Shown: positions 56,996 through 64,000 of the stretch, in pieces
How the letters are laid out: each line of letters starts with the position of its first letter
Numbering within the stretch: position 1 is the first letter of the stretch
DNA from: Agromyces atrinae
GTDB lineage: Bacteria; Actinomycetota; Actinomycetes; Actinomycetales; Microbacteriaceae
Reading direction: 5' to 3'
Length of the DNA: 64,000 nucleotides
Assembly: GCF_013407835.1 (NCBI RefSeq)
Contig: NZ_JACCBI010000001.1
Location: 1 to 64,000, forward strand
Made by a program: the position numbers and the translations under genes
Notes under the pieces: model-generated
Databases searched by the model: none
Told to the model about the DNA's origin: nothing
The model's input: the letters and a program-made list of their open reading frames with translations, nothing else

Positions 56996-58213
56996 CTACT
57001 CCGCGGGCTCGGCGACGCCGAGCACGGTGTGGGTGAGCTGTGAGAGCGGCTCGGACAGGGCGTTGACCTGGTCGGAGAGCGCCTTCTTGTCGGCGTCGTC
57101 GAGCTCGGCGTAGTTGATGAATCCCGCGTCGATCGAACCGTACTCGCCGAGCAGGCCCTCGAGGGCGGCGAACTCGTCGTCGATGTCGGCGGCGAGCGTC
57201 GTGCCCGCCTCGCCCTTCGACTCGGCGATCGCACGCACGTTGCCGAACGCGACCGATGCGCCCTGGACGTTGGCGGCGAAGTCGGTGAGGTCGGTTCCCG
57301 ACCACCAGTCCTCCTCGCCCGTGATCTTGCCCGCGGCGACCTCGTCGAGGAGGCCGATGGCGCCGTTCGAGATGTCGCCGAGCGAGACCGAGAACGACGG
57401 GTCGGAGACGAGCTCGTGGAGCTCCGCGACGTCGGCGACGAGCTGATCGGCGAACTCGGCGCGCTGCTCGGGCGTCGAGGGAGCCCAATCGATGAGGGCA
57501 TCCTGGCCGTCGGAGTTCACGTCGCCGACCTCGGGCGCCCAGAGGTCCTTCTCGATGCGGTGGAAGCCGGTCCACTCGAGACCCTCGGCGACGGCGTCGA
57601 CCTCGCGGTAGTCGATCTTCGGATCGAGGTCGCCGAATGCCTCGGCGGTCGGCTCGATGCGCTCGTAGAAGACGCGCGTCGACGCGAAGAGCGAACGGGC
57701 GGTGTCGTCGTCGCCCGCGGCGTAGGCGGCCGTGAGCGCGTCGACGGCGGGGATCAGCTCGGCGGCCTGCGAACGCACGTAGGCGATGTAGTTCGTGACG
57801 GCCTCGTCGGTGAGCTCCTGCTCGTCGGCCGAGACGGCGCTCGCCTCACCGGTCACCGTGAACTCGGCGAGCCCGATGGGGGCACCCACCTGCTGGAACT
57901 TGCACGCCGTGTAGTACGTGCCGGGGCCGAGCTGGGCGACGTACGAGACGGTCTGGCCGGGCGTGATGTTCTCCTTCTCGCCCACGATGCGCAGCTTGTC
58001 GTCGGCGAGGATCTCGAACTCGTTGACATCCGTGCCCGTGTTCGAGGCGGTGAAGGTGATCGCGCCGGCTTCGGTCGTCGCGACCGAGACATCGCACGCG
58101 TCATCCGTGATCGCGACGGCGATCGCATCGCCCGTCGGCGTGTTCGAGACGCAGCCGGTCAAGGCGAGGGTGGCGACGCCGAGTGCGGCGAGGCCGGGGA
58201 GGGTTCTCTTCAT
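56996..58213 (-). CDS. efeO: Iron uptake protein EfeO
   Basis: EfeO is the periplasmic iron-binding component of EfeUOB. The 405-residue lipoprotein has lipobox TLALTGC (C21). An N-terminal cupredoxin-like domain follows (about 25-125), then an M75 peptidase-like helical domain with the metal motif HxxE (H218, E221 in GFHRIEKDLW). This two-domain form is that of full-length EfeO. It should collect iron and hand it to EfeU. It starts in a TAATG junction with the efeU stop. Confidence 0.95.
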   Translation of the reverse strand: MKRTLPGLAALGVATLALTGCVSNTPTGDAIAVAITDDACDVSVATTEAGAITFTASNTGTDVNEFEILADDKLRIVGEKENITPGQTVSYVAQLGPGTYYTACKFQQVGAPIGLAEFTVTGEASAVSADEQELTDEAVTNYIAYVRSQAAELIPAVDALTAAYAAGDDDTARSLFASTRVFYERIEPTAEAFGDLDPKIDYREVDAVAEGLEWTGFHRIEKDLWAPEVGDVNSDGQDALIDWAPSTPEQRAEFADQLVADVAELHELVSDPSFSVSLGDISNGAIGLLDEVAAGKITGEEDWWSGTDLTDFAANVQGASVAFGNVRAIAESKGEAGTTLAADIDDEFAALEGLLGEYGSIDAGFINYAELDDADKKALSDQVNALSEPLSQLTHTVLGVAEPAE

Positions 58214-59124
58214 TACTGACTCCTGGGAACGGTGGTCGAAGCGGGGCGTGCGGGGTCGGTGGCGTCGACGGATGACGCGGGAGGCGATTCCGTCGACGAG
58301 ACCGGCCGCGGGGCGACGCTGCGGCGAGACCGGAGATGCAGGAGGAACAGGGGAGTGACGATGGCGAGGTAGCCGAGCCAGGCGCCGAACTGGAGCCAGG
58401 TCGGTTCGGGGGTGTAGCCGAAGAGGCCGCCGAGGAGGGCGCCGTACCAGGTGCTCAGCGAGGCGACCGCTGCGAGGCTGAACGCCGCTGTGCCCCAACC
58501 CGGCAGCACACCGGCCTCCTGCAGCTCGCCGACGGCGTACGCGAGGACGCCGGCCGCGACGAGGATGAGGAAGAGGCCCGTCCACTTAAAGAAGCGCGTG
58601 AGGTTGATGCGAACGAGGCCGCGGTAGATCAGGTACGCGATCACAATCGCCGTGAGGATGCCGAGGACGGCGCCGATCGTGCCGAGCAGCGCATCGCCCG
58701 AGGACGACACGTTCGCCCAGACGAACAGGGCCGTCTCGATGCCTTCGCGACCGACGCTCACGACTCCGATCGCGACGATGCCCGTCGTCGATCCGGCGAG
58801 GGCGGCGTCGACCTTCGAGCGGAGTTCACGAGAGATGCCTGCGGCGTGCGCCGACATCCAGAAGATCATCCACGTGACGAGGGCGACGGCGAGGATCGAG
58901 AGGACGCCGCCGAGGATCTCCTGCGCCTGGAAGCTCAGACCGTACGGTCCCCACGTCAGGATGGCGCCGACGGCGAGCGAGAGCGCGACGGCGAGGCCGA
59001 TGCCGAACCAGAGTCGCGGCAGCACGTCGCGTCGCCCGATCTTGCCGACGTAGGCGATGAGGACGCCGACGACGAGTCCGGCTTCGAGGCCTTCACGCAG
59101 GCCGATGAGGTAGTTTGCGAGCAC
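58213..59124 (-). CDS. efeU: Iron permease EfeU (FTR1 family)
   Basis: A 303-residue membrane permease of the Ftr1/EfeU family with about seven segments. Both iron-binding REGLE motifs are present: REGLE at 10-14 (LIGLREGLEAGL) and REGIE at 126-130 (VGREGIETALFVW). It transports ferric iron through the membrane with EfeO and EfeB, which follow. GTG start at 59122-59124. An IdeR/DtxR-like site lies ~40 bp upstream, which fits iron-dependent repression. The first gene of the operon. Confidence 0.95.
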   Translation of the reverse strand: MLANYLIGLREGLEAGLVVGVLIAYVGKIGRRDVLPRLWFGIGLAVALSLAVGAILTWGPYGLSFQAQEILGGVLSILAVALVTWMIFWMSAHAAGISRELRSKVDAALAGSTTGIVAIGVVSVGREGIETALFVWANVSSSGDALLGTIGAVLGILTAIVIAYLIYRGLVRINLTRFFKWTGLFLILVAAGVLAYAVGELQEAGVLPGWGTAAFSLAAVASLSTWYGALLGGLFGYTPEPTWLQFGAWLGYLAIVTPLFLLHLRSRRSVAPRPVSSTESPPASSVDATDPARPASTTVPRSQ

Positions 59125-59160
59125 GCGACTTTTCGAGGATGAGGGGCGGGGGGAAGCTAC

Positions 59161-59174
59161 TTAGGGTGACCTAA
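59161..59174. promoter_or_regulatory. IdeR/DtxR-like iron box upstream of efeU
   Basis: TTAGGGTGACCTAA has the TTAGG/CCTAA half sites of the iron-box class. Extended to 19 bases it matches about 13 positions of the IdeR consensus. It lies about 40 bp upstream of efeU and about 70 bp from the opposite-strand membrane protein, so it may control either. Confidence 0.6.
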
Positions 59175-59245
59175 CGTGGTGACTGTACTCCTGCACCCTG
59201 GTCGTGTCCAGTTCACGTCGTACCCAGTCACTCAGGAGGAGATCG

Positions 59246-59635
59246 ATGGAGAAGGCCAGTCTCGGTTCGCGCATCGCCGTCTACGCGGTCTCCGCGCTCG
59301 CCGGAGCCGTCTTCGGCTTCTTCGCGACCTTCGGTCATCAGGCTCAGACCGTCGTGGCCGGCGTGTCGATCCCGTGGGGCATCGTGCTCGCGCTCCTCGG
59401 CGTCGCGGCGCTCGTTCTCGGCATCCGTCTCATCACGCGCGACCGCTGGGCGTCGTTCTGGACGGCGGGCGGTCTGCTCGCGGTCGTCTTCGTGCTCTCG
59501 CTGCCGGGCATCGGCGGCTCGGTGCTCGTCACCGACTCCGTGCTCGGCACCGTGTGGGCCGTCGGCCCTACGCTCATCGCCGTGCTCATCGTCGCGTGGC
59601 CGACGCTGCCGAACCGTTCGCGCTCGCGCGCGTAG
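59246..59635 (+). CDS. Small DUF6113-like membrane protein
   Basis: A 129-residue membrane protein with four hydrophobic segments ([72 protein letters not shown]). The name follows the DUF6113 family of actinobacterial proteins near fdxA as I recall it. An AGGAGGA ribosome binding site precedes the ATG. It starts 122 bp from the efeU start, with an iron box between. Function unknown. Confidence 0.7.
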   Translation: MEKASLGSRIAVYAVSALAGAVFGFFATFGHQAQTVVAGVSIPWGIVLALLGVAALVLGIRLITRDRWASFWTAGGLLAVVFVLSLPGIGGSVLVTDSVLGTVWAVGPTLIAVLIVAWPTLPNRSRSRA

Positions 59636-59638
59636 ACT
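59633..59638 (+). promoter_or_regulatory. -10 box (TAGACT) for fdxA
   Basis: TAGACT sits over the stop of the preceding gene and 35 bp before the fdxA GTG. A GAAGGGA ribosome binding site follows in the leader. Confidence 0.5.
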
Positions 59639-59673
59639 GGAGGCTGACTCATGCTGAAGGGAACCCGCTTACC

Positions 59674-59994
59674 GTGACCTATGTCATCGCCCTTCCGTGT
59701 GTGGACGTCAAAGACCGCGCGTGCATCGACGAGTGCCCGGTGGACTGCATCTATGAGGGTGAGCGCTCGCTCTACATCCACCCCGACGAGTGCGTCGACT
59801 GCGGTGCGTGCGAACCGGTGTGCCCCGTCGAGGCGATCTACTACGAGGACGACCTCCCCGACCAGTGGGCCGACTACTACAAGGCCAACGTCGAGTTCTT
59901 CGACGAGGTGGGTTCGCCCGGCGGAGCCGCGAAGGTCGGCGTGATCGAGAAGGATCACCCGCTCATCATGGCGCTGCCCCCGCAGGCGCACTGA
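59674..59994 (+). CDS. fdxA: 7Fe ferredoxin
   Basis: A 106-residue actinobacterial ferredoxin with a [3Fe-4S] and a [4Fe-4S] cluster. The cysteines are C9 ([10 protein letters not shown]), C17, C21 and C25 ([13 protein letters not shown]), and C40, C43, C46 and C50 ([14 protein letters not shown]). The N-terminal cysteine pattern is that of the FdxA family. It donates electrons to oxidoreductases, P450s or nitrite-type enzymes; the partner is not in the window. The GTG start is fixed by VTYVIALPC. It lies 2 bp before dapC, as in many actinobacteria. Confidence 0.95.
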   Translation: MTYVIALPCVDVKDRACIDECPVDCIYEGERSLYIHPDECVDCGACEPVCPVEAIYYEDDLPDQWADYYKANVEFFDEVGSPGGAAKVGVIEKDHPLIMALPPQAH

Positions 59995-59996
59995 CG

Positions 59997-61100
59997 ATGG
60001 CGCTCGGAGAACTCCCCGACTACCCGTGGGACCTCATGAAGCCCTACCGCGCCGTCGCGGGCGCGCACCCGGGCGGCGTGGTCGACCTCTCGATCGGCTC
60101 GCCCGTCGATGCGACCCCCGAGGTCGTGCGTGCGGCTCTCGCCGCCGCGACCGACGCGCACGCGTACCCGCAGACCGTGGGAACGCCTGCGCTCCGTGAG
60201 GCCATCGTCGACTGGTTCGCCCGTCGCCGCGGCGTCGACTATCTGACGGTCGACCACGTGCTGCCGACGATCGGATCGAAGGAGCTCGTCGCGTTCCTGC
60301 CGTTCATGCTCGGTGTGGGCGAGGGCGACACGATCGTGCACCCGCGCGCCGCGTACCCCACCTACGCGATCGGTGCCGAGCTCTGCGGAGCGCAGGCCTT
60401 CGCCGCCGACGACCCCGCCGACTGGCCCGAGTCGACGAAGCTCGTGTGGCTGAACTCGCCGGGCAACCCCGACGGGCGTGTGCTCTCGGTCGACGAGCTG
60501 AAGGCCGCGCGAGACCGCGCGCTCGCGCTCGACGCGACGATCGTCTCCGACGAGTGCTACGCCGAACTCGGATGGGACGTCGACGAGGTGCCGAGCCTCC
60601 TCGACCCGCGCGTCACCGGCGGCAGCCGCACCAACACGCTCGTCATCTACTCGCTCAGCAAGCAGTCGAACATGGCCGGGTACCGCGCCGCGTTCGTCGC
60701 CGGATGCGGCTCGCGCATCGCGCGACTCGCCAACGTGCGGAAGCACGCGGGCCTCATGCTTCCGGCTCCCCTCCAGGAGGCCATGGTCGCCGCCCTCGGG
60801 GATGACGCGCACGTCGCCGCACAGCGTGAGATCTACGCCGCACGTCGAGCTGTGCTCCGCCCGGCCCTCGAGGCGGCCGGATTCCACATCGACCGCAGCG
60901 AAGCGGGCCTCTACCTGTGGGCCACCGAGGGTCACGACGCGTGGGAATCGATCAGTCGCCTCGCCGAGCTCGGAATCGTCGGCGGACCGGGCGTCTTCTA
61001 CGGCGAGCACTTCCCGCGCCACGTGCGACTTTCACTCACCGCGACCGATGAGCGCATCGCCGAAGCCGCCCGGCGTCTTCGCGAGGCATCGCGCGCCTGA
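59997..61100 (+). CDS. dapC: N-succinyldiaminopimelate aminotransferase
   Basis: A 367-residue class I aminotransferase. The PLP lysine is in YSLSKQSNMAGYR. GSPVDATPEVV, YPQTVGTPALREAI, WLNSPGNPDGRVL and VSDECYAELGWD are typical of the DapC group. In actinobacteria the gene after fdxA is usually DapC, which makes N-succinyl-LL-diaminopimelate for lysine and cell-wall synthesis. No other dap gene is adjacent, so the name rests on the sequence and the conserved fdxA link. Start ATG at 59997, 2 bp after fdxA. Confidence 0.9.
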   Translation: MALGELPDYPWDLMKPYRAVAGAHPGGVVDLSIGSPVDATPEVVRAALAAATDAHAYPQTVGTPALREAIVDWFARRRGVDYLTVDHVLPTIGSKELVAFLPFMLGVGEGDTIVHPRAAYPTYAIGAELCGAQAFAADDPADWPESTKLVWLNSPGNPDGRVLSVDELKAARDRALALDATIVSDECYAELGWDVDEVPSLLDPRVTGGSRTNTLVIYSLSKQSNMAGYRAAFVAGCGSRIARLANVRKHAGLMLPAPLQEAMVAALGDDAHVAAQREIYAARRAVLRPALEAAGFHIDRSEAGLYLWATEGHDAWESISRLAELGIVGGPGVFYGEHFPRHVRLSLTATDERIAEAARRLREASRA

Positions 61101-61202
61101 TCCGTGTCATCCCGGCGTTCTCGCGCCGCGCGCGACCTTGTCAGGAACGGCAACGAGCGTCACGAATCGTTGTCTCTGAACACAATAGCCGCCGGTGGCG
61201 TC

Positions 61203-61208
61203 TAGGCT
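61203..61208 (+). promoter_or_regulatory. -10 box (TAGGCT) for gltA
   Basis: TAGGCT lies about 65 bp upstream of the gltA GTG. The leader ends in GGAGG. No good -35 was found at normal spacing. Confidence 0.45.
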
Positions 61209-61272
61209 GTACGAGGGAAACCGCGCCACGAGCGGGGGGACTCTCACCGTTTCAGAGAGCACTGGAGGCGCC

Positions 61273-62583
61273 GTGGGCGACGTCGAATCGCAGGGTACAA
61301 CTGCCGAACAGCAGAAGGCGACTCTCAGCTTCCCGGGAGGTCGGGCCGAATTCCCGATCCTGCCGTCCGCGGCGGGAGCCTCATCGATCGACGTCTCGTC
61401 GCTCACCAAGCAGTCGGGCCTCACCGCCCTCGACTACGGCTTCGTGAACACCGCGTCGACGCGGTCGGCGATCACCTACATCGACGGCAACGAAGGCATC
61501 CTGCGCTACCGCGGCTACCCGATCGAGCAGCTCGCACAGAACTCGACCTATCTCGAGGTCGCGTGGCTCCTCATCTACGGCGAGCTGCCGACGGCCGACG
61601 AGCTCGGCGCCTTCGACGAGCGCATCCGCCGCCACACGCTCCTGCACGAAGACCTCAAGCGGTTCTTCTCGGCCCTGCCGCACACCGCTCACCCGATGTC
61701 GGTGCTCTCGAGCGCCGTGTCGGCTCTGTCGACGTACTACGAAGACACGTCCGACCCCGAGAACCCCGACCACGTCGAGATGACGACGATGCGACTTCTC
61801 GCGAAGCTGCCCGTCATCGCCGCGTACGCGCACAAGAAGAGCGTCGGCCAGGCATTCCTGTACCCCGACAACTCGCTGTCGTTCGTCGACAACTTCCTGC
61901 GCCTGAACTTCGGCAACCTCGCCGAGCCGTACGAGATCGACCCGACCCTGTCGAAGGCGCTCGACCGCCTCCTCATCCTCCACGAGGACCACGAGCAGAA
62001 CGCGTCGACCTCGACCGTGCGACTCGTGGGCTCAACGGGTGCGAACCTCTACGCCTCGATCTCGGCGGGCATCAACGCCCTCTACGGCCCGCTCCACGGC
62101 GGCGCCAACGAGGCCGTGCTGCAGATGCTCGCCCGCATCCAGGACTCGGGCGAGAGCGTCGCGAAGTTCGTCGAGCGCGTCAAGAACAAGGAAGACGGCG
62201 TGAAGCTCATGGGCTTCGGGCACCGCGTCTACAAGAACTACGACCCGCGCGCGAAGCTCGTGAAGGAGTCGGCGGACGCCGTGCTCGCCGGGCTCGGCGT
62301 CAACGACCCCCTGCTCGACCTCGCGAAGGAGCTCGAGCAGATCGCCCTCGAGGACGACTACTTCAAGGAGCGTCGCCTCTACCCGAACGTCGACTTCTAC
62401 ACGGGCGTCATCTACAAGGCGATGGGCTTCCCGACGCGCATGTTCACCGTGCTCTTCGCGATCGGCCGCCTGCCCGGCTGGATCGCGCACTGGCGCGAGA
62501 TGAACGCCGACCCCGCGACGAAGATCGGCCGCCCGCAGCAGCTGTACACGGGCGCCGGCGAGCGTCAGTTCCCGCAGCGCTGA
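61273..62583 (+). CDS. gltA: Citrate synthase
   Basis: A 436-residue citrate synthase of the type II bacterial form. YIDGNEGILRYRGYPIEQLA, PLHGGANEAVLQML (first catalytic His), MGFGHRVYKNYDPRA (second His) and YPNVDFYTGVIYKAMG (catalytic Asp) are present. It makes citrate from oxaloacetate and acetyl-CoA in the TCA cycle. The GTG at 61273 with GGAGG was preferred over a longer start. A small acidic N-terminal extension (ESQGTTAEQQKATLSFPGG) precedes the domain. Transcribed alone between dapC and sbcC. Confidence 0.97.
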   Translation: MGDVESQGTTAEQQKATLSFPGGRAEFPILPSAAGASSIDVSSLTKQSGLTALDYGFVNTASTRSAITYIDGNEGILRYRGYPIEQLAQNSTYLEVAWLLIYGELPTADELGAFDERIRRHTLLHEDLKRFFSALPHTAHPMSVLSSAVSALSTYYEDTSDPENPDHVEMTTMRLLAKLPVIAAYAHKKSVGQAFLYPDNSLSFVDNFLRLNFGNLAEPYEIDPTLSKALDRLLILHEDHEQNASTSTVRLVGSTGANLYASISAGINALYGPLHGGANEAVLQMLARIQDSGESVAKFVERVKNKEDGVKLMGFGHRVYKNYDPRAKLVKESADAVLAGLGVNDPLLDLAKELEQIALEDDYFKERRLYPNVDFYTGVIYKAMGFPTRMFTVLFAIGRLPGWIAHWREMNADPATKIGRPQQLYTGAGERQFPQR

Positions 62584-62671
62584 GCTGCCCGCGCGTGCTT
62601 CTGACCGCGCCGAAGCTCCGGCAGAACGCCGACGGTGCGGCGAACCACTGGGGCGCGGCGATGGGGGAGCG

Positions 62672-64000
62672 TCAGCGCTGGTCGATGACGCTCCATCCGC
62701 CGTCGGCGACGTCGATGGCGAGCTTCGCCGGGATCTGCTCCTTCATCGCCTCGACGTGACTGATGAGGCCGATCGTGCGGCCGCCCGCCCGCAGGCTGTC
62801 GAGCGTTCCCATCGCGATCTCGAGCGTGTCGCCGTCGAGTGAGCCGAAGCCCTCGTCGATGAAGAGGGTGTCGAGGGTGACGCCGCCCGCACGCCCGGTG
62901 ACGACCTCGGCGAGGCCGAGCGCGAGCGCGAGCGACGCGAGGAACGACTCTCCGCCCGAGAGCGAGTGCGTCGACCGGGGACGACCGGTGTGCAGGTCGA
63001 GCACCTGGAGCCCGAGGCCGGACGACGCCTTGCGGTACGCGAGCGCATCGGAGTGCTCGAGCCGGTAGCGACCACCCGACATCTGCCGGAGCCGCCCGTT
63101 CGCGGCGGCGACGATCTCTTCGAGTTCGGCGGCGAGCACGTACGACTCGAGTTTCATCTTCTTGGTGTTGGGGGTGTCGCCGCGAAGGCTCGCGGCGAGC
63201 GTCGCGACCGTCTCGTACTCGGCGTGCGCCTCGGCGCTCGCGGACGCCGCGGCACGTGCGGCGCTCAGCAGCTCGGCGACGGACGTGTCCCGTTCGATGA
63301 GGGCGTCACGCGCGCTGCGGGCCTCGTCGCGCGCGTGCTCCGAGACGAGGAGCGCCGCGGCCGACGCATCGACGTCGACGGGCTCGCTCGGCAGCCCATC
63401 GAGCTCGGGGTCGGCGAGCGTCGCCTTCGCGATCGCGCGGCCCTCGTCGTGCGCTCGCACGGAGGCCTCGACCTCACCCTGATCGGTCGGTGAGAGGAGA
63501 GCCTGCTCGACCGACTCGGCGTCGGCGAACCCCGACTCGGTGAGCTGCGCGGCGAGGGCCTCGTCGGCGGTCGCGAGCGCCGACAGAGCCGACTCCTCGC
63601 GGCGTTCGGCCTCGGCCACCGAGCGGAGGGCACGGAGTCGCCGTGTCGTGTCGCGCAGGCGCTCGGCGACCGTCGTGAACTCGCCGCGATGCTGCTCGAC
63701 GCGATCGGTCGCCGTCGCGAGTGCAGCGCGCGCCACGGACGCCTCCACGTCGGCGGCATCACGCTTCTCGCGGAGCGCGGCCAGCCGAGCCTCGGCCTCA
63801 TCGAGCTCGCGGCGGAGGGCGTCGCGTTCGGCCGTCTGCGCGACGAGCGTCTCGGCCGCCTCGGCAGCAAGAGCGACCGCACGCGAGGCCGCGGTGACGC
63901 GTTCGTCGAGCGTCGCTCGATCGACGCCGTCGGTGCGCACGCGCTGCTCGCCGATGCGGGCACGCAGCGCATCGGCCGCGGTGCGGGCCTCGTCGGCGCC
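62672..64000 (-). CDS. sbcC: SbcC-like exonuclease subunit, C-terminal part (cut by window edge)
   Basis: The C-terminal part of SbcC, the SMC-like ATPase of the SbcCD nuclease that processes hairpins and DNA ends. A long coiled coil (from the window edge to about 63260) leads to the C-terminal ATPase lobe. That lobe has MKLESYVLAAELEEIVAAANGRL and MSGGRYRLEHSD. The signature HSLSGGESFLASLALALGLAEV, Walker B LDTLFIDEGFGSLD and the D-loop follow. The N-terminal Walker A lies outside the window, and the reading frame is open to base 64000. SbcD would be expected just upstream, outside the window. Confidence 0.93.
   Translation of the reverse strand, partial: GADEARTAADALRARIGEQRVRTDGVDRATLDERVTAASRAVALAAEAAETLVAQTAERDALRRELDEAEARLAALREKRDAADVEASVARAALATATDRVEQHRGEFTTVAERLRDTTRRLRALRSVAEAERREESALSALATADEALAAQLTESGFADAESVEQALLSPTDQGEVEASVRAHDEGRAIAKATLADPELDGLPSEPVDVDASAAALLVSEHARDEARSARDALIERDTSVAELLSAARAAASASAEAHAEYETVATLAASLRGDTPNTKKMKLESYVLAAELEEIVAAANGRLRQMSGGRYRLEHSDALAYRKASSGLGLQVLDLHTGRPRSTHSLSGGESFLASLALALGLAEVVTGRAGGVTLDTLFIDEGFGSLDGDTLEIAMGTLDSLRAGGRTIGLISHVEAMKEQIPAKLAIDVADGGWSVIDQR

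Overview
The window is about 64 kb of very GC-rich chromosome with high coding density and frequent GTG starts. I read it as an actinobacterium, most likely of the family Microbacteriaceae. The main pointers are the TAGRCT-type -10 boxes (several leaderless), an IspH route to isoprenoids, an actinobacterial ferredoxin-DapC pair, a glycine-riboswitch gcv operon and a LexA box of mycobacterial type. Most of it is core chromosome; I found no transposase, integrase, phage gene, tRNA, rRNA or CRISPR array.

Layout. 1-9 kb: xseA (cut by the window edge) divergent from ispH, a DUF6264-like membrane protein, class II aldolase, two adjacent GlpX-type phosphatases (one divergent, one canonical) and two MFS exporters. 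9-15 kb (minus strand): rmuC, a DEDDh exonuclease, and a two-gene module of a CHAT-domain protease plus a hydrolase-metacaspase fusion; this is the best candidate for an undescribed system. 15-22 kb: ychF followed by small, poorly known genes (TPR, YciI-like, a 505-residue repeat protein, molbindin, several hypotheticals). One of these, DUF6504-like, sits behind a consensus promoter overlapped by a perfect LexA box. 22-32 kb: FNT channel, ABC-F ATPase, a CWB2-M23 cell-wall hydrolase, an F420/flavin-type oxidoreductase, SDR, Fpg/Nei glycosylase, a PrmC-like methyltransferase, an AhpD-like protein and a DHA2 exporter.

32-37.5 kb is a complete de novo NAD operon (nrtR-nadA-nadB-nadC-nifS) behind a promoter whose -10 lies in a 13-bp inverted repeat, the likely NrtR operator. 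Divergent from it, 37.7-42.4 kb, is gcvT-gcvH-gcvP preceded by a tandem glycine riboswitch and a hairpin that buries the gcvT ribosome binding site. 42.4-51.2 kb: peroxiredoxin, CPBP protease, and an oligopeptide-type ABC importer (SBP, two permeases, fused ATPase) interrupted by an antisense PH-domain gene. 51.3-55.6 kb: typA, an M23 peptidase, an enoyl-CoA hydratase and a lipoprotein. 55.7-59.2 kb is the efeUOB iron-uptake operon with an IdeR/DtxR-like site. 59.2-64 kb: small membrane protein, fdxA, dapC, gltA and the C-terminal part of sbcC (cut by the window edge).

Repeats: two 73-bp elements bounded by ATTCAGG/CCTGAAT (3534 and 37612) and a 25-bp-arm palindrome at 42421 look like small dispersed elements. 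All functional calls come from reading the sequence; no database search was run.
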